Part shown: one piece after another, positions 7,795 to 13,665 of the stretch
Layout: each line of letters begins with the position of its first letter
Numbering within the stretch: the stretch's first letter is position 1
Assembly: GCA_910587245.1 (NCBI GenBank)
Contig: CAJULX010000038.1
Coordinates: 1-13,665, forward strand
Direction of reading: 5' to 3'
Source of the DNA: Candidatus Gastranaerophilales bacterium
GTDB taxonomy: Bacteria; Cyanobacteriota; Vampirovibrionia; Gastranaerophilales; Gastranaerophilaceae
DNA length: 13,665 nt
Position numbers and translations under genes: made by a program
The notes under the pieces: generated by a model
Database searches by the model: none
The model's input: only the letters and a program-made list of their open reading frames with translations
What the model was told of the DNA's origin: nothing

Positions 7795-7809
7795 ACAAAG
7801 GAAACTATT

Positions 7810-8256
7810 ATGAAGCAAGCACAAAAAGAACAAACCGTTAATAAAATCAGGGAATTTAACCGTTTTTACATGCCTAAGCTTGATTTATTAAACAGGATTT
7901 ATTTAAATTCAAAATATTCTCTGATTGAAGCAAGAATTTTGTTTGAAATAGTTGAAAATAAAGTGTGTTTTGCAAATCAGCTCACAGAAAAGCTTAAAAT
8001 TGACAAAAGTTATTTAAGCAGAATTTTAAGCAAATTTGAAAAAAACGGACTTATTAAAAGAAAAATATCAGATACGGATGGCAGGCTTTATAATATAATA
8101 CCGTCTAAACAATGCAAAGAAACCGTAAAAAAACTCGTAGAAAAATCAAATGATAAGGTGAGCGAACTTTTGTCACCCCTTGATGACAAGGACTGTGAAA
8201 AAATAATAAATTCTATAGATGCAATTATTGAGATTTTATCAAAAACTGAAGGTTAA
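7810..8256 (+). CDS. MarR family transcriptional regulator
   Basis: This is a winged-helix dimeric regulator of 148 residues. Flanking N- and C-terminal helices form the dimer interface. The winged helix-turn-helix spans about residues 38-98, with ANQLTEKLKIDKSYLSRILS as helices 3-4 and the wing SDTDGRLYNIIPS, including the family's D-x-R core (D90, R92). The frame could begin at a TTG at 7792, but that TTG is part of the operator repeat. The ATG at 7810 has AAAGGA 7 bases before it, so I chose that one. It is the first gene of a three-gene operon under a consensus promoter overlapped by a MarR-like palindrome, so negative autoregulation is likely. The ligand is unknown. C102 is the only evident potential redox residue in the second half besides C129. 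Confidence 0.92.
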   Translation: MKQAQKEQTVNKIREFNRFYMPKLDLLNRIYLNSKYSLIEARILFEIVENKVCFANQLTEKLKIDKSYLSRILSKFEKNGLIKRKISDTDGRLYNIIPSKQCKETVKKLVEKSNDKVSELLSPLDDKDCEKIINSIDAIIEILSKTEG

Positions 8257-8261
8257 AAAAA

Positions 8262-8591
8262 ATGAATCTAAAAACTGTTGTGAAAAAACAAGATGCGCTG
8301 AAAAGAGTATTCAAAGAGGTTAGTCTTGATTCCCTTGCTGTCGGCGAAAAATCAATGGTTACGAAAATGAACTATATTGAAGGTAATTTTGCTGATATGC
8401 ATTCTCACCCTCAAGAACAATCAGGCTATATTATATCGGGCAGATATTTAATGACCGTTGAAGATAAAGAATATGTTTTAATATCGGGTGATACGTATGC
8501 AATACCGGGCAATGTGCCGCATTCTTTTAAAGTTTTGGAAGCGGGCGAAGTTGTTGATGTTTTTACTCCTCACAGAAAGGATTATTTATAA
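8262..8591 (+). CDS. Small single-domain cupin protein
   Basis: This 109-residue protein is essentially one cupin_2 beta-barrel. Cupin motif 1 is HSHPQEQSGYIISG, with H47, H49 and probably E52 or Q53 as metal ligands. Motif 2 is GDTYAIPGNVPHSF, with H87 as the remaining ligand. The N-terminal 35 residues precede the barrel. Proteins of this size act as small dioxygenases, isomerases or sensors; the sequence does not say which. The start follows the marR stop by five bases, with GAAGG 9 bases upstream, so it is translated from the marR transcript. Its stop directly abuts the start of the acetyltransferase. Its role is likely tied to whatever compound relieves MarR repression, which is an inference. 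Confidence 0.88.
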   Translation: MNLKTVVKKQDALKRVFKEVSLDSLAVGEKSMVTKMNYIEGNFADMHSHPQEQSGYIISGRYLMTVEDKEYVLISGDTYAIPGNVPHSFKVLEAGEVVDVFTPHRKDYL

Positions 8592-9065
8592 ATGGAAATA
8601 ATTGAGTATAATCCCGAATACAAGGATAAATTTATAGAATTTAATTGTGACTGGATTGTTGAAAACTTCGGCTCCGTTGAAAAAGGGGATGAGGAAACCT
8701 TTGGCGGTATTGAACAATTTATAAAAAACGGTTCTATGATTTTTATGGCGGTAAGAGCCGGAAATTTGCTTGCAGGCTGTATGGCAAAGAAAGATAACGA
8801 CAATGAATGGGAAATATGCAAGCTGTGTTCAAATAAACATATAGAACACAAAGGTGCAGGCAGTGCCGTATTTGAAGCTTGTGTCGATTATGCCGTTAAA
8901 AACGGTGCTAAAAGGATTTATATAATATCAAACAGTAAGCTTAAAGCAGCACTTCATATATATGAAAAATTCGGTTTTAAACAAATAGAAATGGGCGATT
9001 ATCATTACGATAGGGGCAATATTGCCTTTGAGCTCAATGTTCAAAACTGTTTAAGCACTCCGTAA
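8592..9065 (+). CDS. GNAT family N-acetyltransferase
   Basis: This is a predicted acetyl-CoA-dependent N-acetyltransferase of 157 residues. The acetyl-CoA-binding motif A is NKHIEHKGAGSAVFEACVDY (about 81-100), with the pyrophosphate loop H-K-G-A-G replacing the usual RGxGxG/A. Motif B is ALHIYEKFGFKQIE (about 120-133), the classic helix and strand that ends the fold. The protein ends YHYDRGNIAFELNV, which is a common terminal strand. The ATG directly follows the cupin stop (TAAATG), so translation is coupled. The last 32 bases overlap the end of convergent bioF. The substrate is unknown; small molecules such as an antibiotic, amine or amino acid are all possible. Confidence 0.9.
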   Translation: MEIIEYNPEYKDKFIEFNCDWIVENFGSVEKGDEETFGGIEQFIKNGSMIFMAVRAGNLLAGCMAKKDNDNEWEICKLCSNKHIEHKGAGSAVFEACVDYAVKNGAKRIYIISNSKLKAALHIYEKFGFKQIEMGDYHYDRGNIAFELNVQNCLSTP

Positions 9066-10197
9066 GTTTATCCGTATCGCTTATATCAAGAGAAGAATTT
9101 AATGAAATCCTTAGACGGGCAGTGTTTTTAGCTACCGTAGGATATCTTATGGGTAAAATATAAAAACCGTTTTTTATCAAATGATTTGAAAGTTCTACCG
9201 TGCGGGCGTTTTCGCCGATTAAAACAGGTGCTATATAGCTTTCGCCCAAAATTTTAAAGGTTTTTAAGCTTTTTCTAAAGTGCGTATTTATATCAAAAAG
9301 TTTATTTTGCAGTGTATTATCTTTTAAAATCCGTTTTTCAAGGGCATAATGCGAAAATGCCACGCTGATTTCAGGCAGTGTGGTTGAAAAAATAAAACTG
9401 CGCGCAAAATTTACAAGATAATTGATTAAAACTTCACTCCCAGCAACAAAAGCACCGTATGAGCCGACAGCTTTTCCAAATGTTGCAAGTATTAAATCCG
9501 TGCGCCGAAGGGCATTTTGCTCTTTGCAGATTCCTGCACCATTCCCGTAAACCCCGAAACTGTGGGCTTCATCAATAATTAAAAGAGTATTAAATTCTTC
9601 TTTTAAATCCGCAAGTTTATTAATATCCGCTATATCACCATCCATGCTAAATAAGCTCTCGGAGGAGATTATCGCCTTTTTATGATTTTTTCTGTAACGG
9701 TAAAGTTTCTGCCTTAAATCATCATAATCCAGATGGCGGTATGGTATGATTTTTGCGCCTGAAAGCCTTATTCCGTCTATTATGCTTGCATGATTTAATC
9801 TGTCAACAAAAACAACATCATTGGAATCAACAAGCGAAGAATATATCCCGACATTTCCATGGTATCCGCTGTTGAAGATTAATGCGCGCTCTTTATCAAA
9901 AAGATTTGCAAGGAATTTTTCCATTTCCAAATAAACGGGGCTTGTGCCGCAAAGCAGCCTTGCGGAAGGGTTTGATATTTTTCCTCCGTTTTCTGTATAT
10001 TCTTTTAAAAATTCGTTTCTTAACGTAAAATCGTTTGAAATGCCCAGATAATCATTACTTGAAAAGTTCAAAAGCTTTTTTCCGTCTAAAATTATATACT
10101 TTCCATCTTGCTTAATATCTTTAATATATCTGTATGAAGAATTTTGTTTTAATTCTTCAAGCGCCTCAATATATGGTGCGTATGAGTTATTTTTCAT
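9034..10197 (-). CDS. bioF: 8-amino-7-oxononanoate synthase (BioF)
   Basis: This PLP-dependent alpha-oxoamine synthase condenses L-alanine with pimeloyl-ACP (or pimeloyl-CoA) to give 8-amino-7-oxononanoate, the first ring-forming precursor of biotin. It has 387 residues, the family length. Markers are LNFSSNDYLG (43-52), GYHGN (111-115), DRLNHAS with PLP-stacking H136, SLFSMDGD (181-188), DEAHSFG with D209 and H212, the Schiff-base lysine K242 in TFGKAVGSYGAF, and the C-terminal IRYPTVAKNTARLRISL, which matches BioF better than 2-amino-3-ketobutyrate ligase. Its start lies 11 bases inside the alanine symporter gene. No other biotin gene is visible. A related alpha-oxoamine synthase with another acyl donor is the main alternative. 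Confidence 0.87.
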   Translation of the reverse strand: MKNNSYAPYIEALEELKQNSSYRYIKDIKQDGKYIILDGKKLLNFSSNDYLGISNDFTLRNEFLKEYTENGGKISNPSARLLCGTSPVYLEMEKFLANLFDKERALIFNSGYHGNVGIYSSLVDSNDVVFVDRLNHASIIDGIRLSGAKIIPYRHLDYDDLRQKLYRYRKNHKKAIISSESLFSMDGDIADINKLADLKEEFNTLLIIDEAHSFGVYGNGAGICKEQNALRRTDLILATFGKAVGSYGAFVAGSEVLINYLVNFARSFIFSTTLPEISVAFSHYALEKRILKDNTLQNKLFDINTHFRKSLKTFKILGESYIAPVLIGENARTVELSNHLIKNGFYILPIRYPTVAKNTARLRISLNSSLDISDTDKLTECLNSFEH

Positions 10198-11755
10198 CTT
10201 TAAACCAGACTTTATTCATAGCGCAGATTAAATCATATTTTTTACAATATTCAATTAAATCATTCTTAATTTCTTTAATTAATACAAAAAGCGCAATAAG
10301 GTTTGGTACAGCCATAGCAAGCAGTGTTGCATCGGTAAAATCTATAACGCTTTGAATATTCATTGATGAGCCGATAACAACGAAAATACAGAATATTACC
10401 TGATAGATTTTTGTGCGTTTAAATCCTTCGCCGAATATATACCCCCAGGCCTTTTGTCCGTAATAAGACCAGGAAATAATTGTTGAAATTGCAAAAAGAA
10501 TAATTATAAACGCGAGAATGTAGGGGAAAAAGCTTATAACGCTTTGAAAAGCCGCAGATGTCAATTCAACGCCTGTTATTCCTTCTCTGTAATTTAAATA
10601 TTCACCGGTAATAATTATAACAAACGCTGTCATAGAGCATACTACAATGGTATCAAAGAAAGGTTCCATTAAAGATACAAAACCTTGAGATATGGGCTCT
10701 TTTGTTTTAACGGCAGCATATGCAATTGGAGCAGAGCCCGAACCTGCTTCGTTTGATTGAATTGAGCGCCTCATACCGATTATAATACATCCTATTATGC
10801 CGCCTGTTACGGCTTTCGGGAAGAATGCCTCTTCAATAATTGTCATAATGGCTTGGGGGATATGTGTAATATTTGCAAATATAATTATCAAACTTACCGC
10901 AATATAAATTCCGCACATAAAAGGAACAACTTTTGATGTCACATTTGCAATGCTTTTAATTCCGCCCACAATTACAAGCCCCACAAGAACGGCAATTATA
11001 AGCCCGAAAAGCCAGCTGTGTACAAAAAATATACTGCTTTCGCCGCCCGTTATATTTATAATTTGTTTGGTTGCCTGATTTGCCTGAAACATGCATCCGC
11101 CGCTCAAGGCGCCGGGGATACACATAAGCGCAAAAAACAGCGCCAGAGGCTGCCCGAGCCATCTTAAGCCTTTTCTTGTAAGACCATGGGCTATATAAAA
11201 CATAGGGCCGCCCGAAACAGAGCCGTCCGCGTTAAATCTTCTGTATTTTAAGGAAAGTGTTACTTCGCAAAATTTCAGCGCCATACCGAATATCGCTCCG
11301 ATACACATCCAGAACATTGCCCCGGGGCCGCCTATGGATATTGCTATTGCAACACTTGCAATATTTCCTAAGCCTACGGTGCCTGAAAGTGCGGTTGCAA
11401 GCGCGCCGAAAGATGATACTTCGCCGCATTTTGAATTATGAGATTCGTTAAATTCTTTTTTTTTCTTGCCGAAAATCTGCTTTAAAGAATGCTTAAAACC
11501 CCATATGCCGATCCATCTGAAATAAAAAGTTGTTATTATGCTTGAAACTAAAAGAAAAACAATAACAAGCGGGATTTTTGTTCCCATAATATCAATTGAA
11601 TAAAATACGATTTTTGAAAAAACATCTGAAAAAGGCGCAAAATATTTGTCTATTTTTTCATCTATGCTTGCAGCATAAGCACCCATCGGGGTCGCTAAAA
11701 GCGCTAAAATTACTGCGGGCATTAAAAACAGCCTGTTTAATATATTTTTTGCCAT
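10187..11755 (-). CDS. AGCS family sodium/alanine (glycine) symporter
   Basis: This inner-membrane carrier imports alanine or glycine with sodium. The family signatures are clear: GTVGLGNIASVAIAISIGGP (126-145), FCEVTLSLKYR, GGPMFYI, and the later NEAGSGSAPIAYAA followed by KTKEP and LMEPFFDT. About 10-11 membrane segments are visible. From the ATG at 11755 it is 522 residues, longer than most members. The extra N-terminus looks like a cleavable signal (hydrophobic LFLMPAVILALLATPMG, then AYA before AS at about residue 28) with a short exported loop. A GTG start at 11767 would add four residues, but GAGAG lies 5 bases before the ATG. It follows the LysM gene by 21 bases and overlaps bioF by 11, so the substrate for BioF may be supplied by this protein. 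Confidence 0.93.
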   Translation of the reverse strand: MAKNILNRLFLMPAVILALLATPMGAYAASIDEKIDKYFAPFSDVFSKIVFYSIDIMGTKIPLVIVFLLVSSIITTFYFRWIGIWGFKHSLKQIFGKKKKEFNESHNSKCGEVSSFGALATALSGTVGLGNIASVAIAISIGGPGAMFWMCIGAIFGMALKFCEVTLSLKYRRFNADGSVSGGPMFYIAHGLTRKGLRWLGQPLALFFALMCIPGALSGGCMFQANQATKQIINITGGESSIFFVHSWLFGLIIAVLVGLVIVGGIKSIANVTSKVVPFMCGIYIAVSLIIIFANITHIPQAIMTIIEEAFFPKAVTGGIIGCIIIGMRRSIQSNEAGSGSAPIAYAAVKTKEPISQGFVSLMEPFFDTIVVCSMTAFVIIITGEYLNYREGITGVELTSAAFQSVISFFPYILAFIIILFAISTIISWSYYGQKAWGYIFGEGFKRTKIYQVIFCIFVVIGSSMNIQSVIDFTDATLLAMAVPNLIALFVLIKEIKNDLIEYCKKYDLICAMNKVWFKDEK

Positions 11756-11776
11756 AAATTCTCTCACTCGTTTTAT

Positions 11777-12367
11777 TTATCGTTTATCCACCGGAATAGT
11801 TAAAACCTGTCCTATCTGCAGGCTTTCAGGATTTTGGATGTTGTTAATTTTTTTTATCTCTTCGATTTTTTTTGCGTCATATTTTCCGTAAAATCTGTAT
11901 GTAATTTTATCCAGTGTATCCCCGCTTTTTATGGTATATTGTTCTCTGCCGCCCGTTTCAACGGTTTCTTTTGCATCGGATACCACTTCAAGCCCTGCTG
12001 CTTTTTTTGGGGGTTCCGGTATATCCTCTTTTTTGGCAGGCATAGATGATGCCCAAACAATTAAACTTACAATTACAAGAAATATAAAACCGCCTATAAT
12101 GCCTATACTTAAATAAACACCGTCAGTTTTTGCTCTTACTTTTATTTTGATTTTTCCTGCATTTGAAACATTCCCCGATGCATTTGAACCTGCTGTGACA
12201 TTCTTCATAAAACTTCTGTATAAAACATCAAGCTCAGGGTTTTTACTTGTTCTTAAAAATTGATTAGCATCTGAAGACACTCTCTTTGTTGCTTGAAACT
12301 TAACATTTTCAAGCATAGACATTCTTTCTTTCGTTAAATTTGATCTGTGGAGAGTAGAGCTTTTCAT
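11777..12367 (-). CDS. Single-pass membrane protein with C-terminal LysM domain
   Basis: The product has a cytoplasmic N-terminal part of about 80 residues rich in Ser, Asn and Lys, one membrane helix (about 84-106 from this start; LSIGIIGGFIFLVIVSLIVW), a short Pro/Lys/Glu linker and a LysM domain (about 143-192; YTIKSGDTLDKITYRFYGKY, ending LQIGQVLTIPV). LysM binds GlcNAc-containing glycans, so it probably anchors on peptidoglycan from the inner membrane. No hydrolase domain is present. The frame extends five codons to a GTG at 12382. I prefer the ATG because GGTGAT lies 10 bases before it and pairs with the 16S rRNA tail. It sits between the tandem-HTH gene and the symporter on the same strand. 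Its partner protein is unknown. Confidence 0.87.
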   Translation of the reverse strand: MKSSTLHRSNLTKERMSMLENVKFQATKRVSSDANQFLRTSKNPELDVLYRSFMKNVTAGSNASGNVSNAGKIKIKVRAKTDGVYLSIGIIGGFIFLVIVSLIVWASSMPAKKEDIPEPPKKAAGLEVVSDAKETVETGGREQYTIKSGDTLDKITYRFYGKYDAKKIEEIKKINNIQNPESLQIGQVLTIPVDKR

Positions 12368-12485
12368 AGTTGGATTTATCACCGTTTATAAATTATTCTC
12401 TACAATAGTAATAAAAACAAGGCTGCATTTCAAGAAAAAGAAATATACGCATTAAGAAATATTACATTCGAACTAATTTTCAGCG

Positions 12486-13061
12486 CTATTTTTTGGATAC
12501 TGCGTATTTTTTGGCACCGGCAAACATGGCATCTAAAAATTCTTTATTGCATGAAGTGTCAAAGCCGCTGTCTTCCAGATGCTCAATAAATATATTTTTC
12601 CATAATTCAAATAAATCGGCATCTTTAATATTTAAAATTTCTCCGATTTTTTGAAATTCTGAAAAGTCGATGTATAAAGGTTTTGCACCTCTTAAGATAT
12701 CAACAAGTGCAAGTCTTTTCTTTCTTTCAAATTTTTTCAAAAATTCAACCGTTGAAAGTTTATTTTTTTTCATGTGTTCTTTTATGGTTTCAAGATTTTT
12801 ATTATACGGCACAGGATCTGATGAAATCACGTACTCATCAAATTCTTCAGGCATTATATCCATAACCGTTGCAATTCTTTCCAGAGTTGTTGTTCTGGTT
12901 GAAAAAGGAATGGTCTCATCAATAAGATTGTATACATAAGAAAGAGTTACGCCAATCATTTGCGCGAAGTCTTTTTTATGAATTTTGTTTTTTTCTAAAA
13001 AGTCAAATACTTTTTTTGAACTTTTTTGTTCGTTTTTTTTGTCTGTTTTTTTATCCTGCAT
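12486..13061 (-). CDS. Tandem HTH (XRE-like) protein
   Basis: This 191-residue soluble protein contains two consecutive helix-turn-helix-like domains. The first (about 15-80) has FLEKNKIHKKDFAQMIGVTL and SYVYNLIDETIPFS, followed by LERIATVMDIMPEEFDEYV, which is XRE-like. The second (about 88-155) repeats the pattern more loosely with IKEHMKKNKLSTVEFLKKF, ALVDILRGAKPLYI and FQKIGEILNIKDADLFELW. The C-terminal 35 residues are helical, with C171. The very basic N-terminal 18 residues (KTDKKNEQKSSKK) look disordered. A start 11 codons upstream is possible, but the ATG at 13061 has AGGAG 8 bases before it. It is divergent from pth. It is probably a DNA-binding regulator; the target is unknown. Confidence 0.82.
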   Translation of the reverse strand: MQDKKTDKKNEQKSSKKVFDFLEKNKIHKKDFAQMIGVTLSYVYNLIDETIPFSTRTTTLERIATVMDIMPEEFDEYVISSDPVPYNKNLETIKEHMKKNKLSTVEFLKKFERKKRLALVDILRGAKPLYIDFSEFQKIGEILNIKDADLFELWKNIFIEHLEDSGFDTSCNKEFLDAMFAGAKKYAVSKK

Positions 13062-13205
13062 AGCTTTTGCTCCTGATTTTATGTTATCATACATAGTAAT
13101 ACTGCATTATTTAACTGCTTATGAACTTTTTAAAATACCTTGTTTAACTAAATATAAGATTAATTAATTTCAAACTACAAATACTAACGAAAGAGGTACT
13201 AGCCT

Positions 13206-13665
13206 ATGAAAGCTATTGTGGGGCTTGGAAACCCTGAACCAAAATATAATTATACCAGACACAATATAGGCTTCACTGTTGTGAACAAAATCCTCTATTC
13301 TAAAGATATCAGATTATGTGAAAAATTCAAATCTTTTTTTGCAAAAAAAGACGATCTGCTTTTTCTTTTGCCTCTCACGTATATGAATTTATCCGGTGAA
13401 GCGGTAATTCAAATTGTAAATTTTTATAAACTGAGACCTGAAGATATTCTTGTAATCTATGATGACATAAGCCTTGATATGGGTACGTTAAGATTTAGAA
13501 AAGACGGCTCGGACGGCGGACACAACGGTATAAAATCCATAATAAAACATCTTTCAAGCAAGAATTTTAACAGACTGAAAGTAGGTGTCGGCCCTTATAA
13601 AGGCGATATGGATTTGGCAAATTTTGTGTTGCAAAAGTTTACAAAAGAAGAAAATGAAAAAATGG
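13206..13665 (+). CDS. pth: Peptidyl-tRNA hydrolase, 5' part
   Basis: This is an essential cytoplasmic esterase that releases tRNA from peptidyl-tRNAs dropped by stalled ribosomes. The visible 153 codons start MKAIVGLGNPEPKY. They carry N9, the catalytic H19 (TRHNIGF), LTYMNLSG with N61, YDDI with the catalytic-pair D87 (the E. coli D93 position), and GGHNGIKSI with N107. The C-terminal tRNA-gripping helix is cut off by the window end. The ATG has GAGGT 8 bases before it. The intergenic space to the divergent HTH gene (about 110 bases) is AT-rich and likely holds both promoters, but no strong pair of boxes is visible. Confidence 0.96.
   Translation, partial: MKAIVGLGNPEPKYNYTRHNIGFTVVNKILYSKDIRLCEKFKSFFAKKDDLLFLLPLTYMNLSGEAVIQIVNFYKLRPEDILVIYDDISLDMGTLRFRKDGSDGGHNGIKSIIKHLSSKNFNRLKVGVGPYKGDMDLANFVLQKFTKEENEKM

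Noticed and set aside
9034..10197. 2-amino-3-ketobutyrate CoA ligase (Kbl) as the identity of the PLP enzyme
   Set aside because: The FARSFIFSTTLPE and IRYPTVAKNTARLR segments match BioF rather than Kbl, and no threonine dehydrogenase gene is adjacent.
10134..10355. Plus-strand open frame across the bioF/symporter junction
   Set aside because: It is antisense to two well-supported overlapping genes, with no ribosome-binding site or recognisable product.
12670..12939. Plus-strand frames of 60-89 codons opposite the tandem-HTH gene
   Set aside because: They are shadows of a gene with a good start and coherent domain structure; their Phe/Ser-rich products are typical of antisense reading of Lys/Glu-rich genes.

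Overview
This window reads as a chromosomal segment of an AT-rich, diderm bacterium. The evidence for two membranes is a lipoprotein-type periplasmic adaptor with an RND inner-membrane pump. Shine-Dalgarno sequences are used, with some TTG starts. My guess at lineage is a host-associated Vampirovibrionia/Gastranaerophilales-like bacterium, from gene style and composition only; no rRNA or other phylogenetic marker was available, so this is weak. I see no insertion sequence, CRISPR array, tRNA or rRNA, and no gap longer than 300 bases without a gene.

Left part (1-3542): the 3' end of a Cro/CI-type regulator converges on a minus-strand pair tsaE-tsaB, which belongs to tRNA t6A modification. An unlisted 57-residue ORF with a good ribosome-binding site follows on the plus strand. 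It converges on an unrecognised 206-residue protein on the minus strand. Divergent from that is a complete XerC/D-type tyrosine recombinase.

Middle (3575-9065): a plus-strand efflux pair, made of a lipoprotein membrane-fusion protein and a 1019-residue RND permease, runs directly into a MarR-cupin-GNAT operon. That operon has its own promoter, with exact TTGACA and TATAAT boxes 17 bases apart, and a MarR-like inverted repeat lies across the -10 box. This is the clearest regulatory structure in the window. The natural reading is an autoregulated stress or drug-response module beside a pump, but the pump's own leader carries no copy of the operator.

Right part (9034-13665): a minus-strand run reads tandem-HTH regulator, LysM membrane protein, AGCS sodium/alanine symporter, then bioF. 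The symporter and bioF overlap by 11 bases. BioF condenses L-alanine with pimeloyl-ACP, so an alanine importer coupled to the alanine-consuming enzyme of biotin synthesis makes biochemical sense. The window ends inside pth (peptidyl-tRNA hydrolase), which is divergent from the HTH gene.

Most genes are recognisable housekeeping or transport families. The less ordinary points are the alanine-symporter/bioF coupling, the marR control region, the unknown 206-residue protein, the 57-residue ORF and the tandem-HTH protein. I do not see a clear new defence or mobile system.
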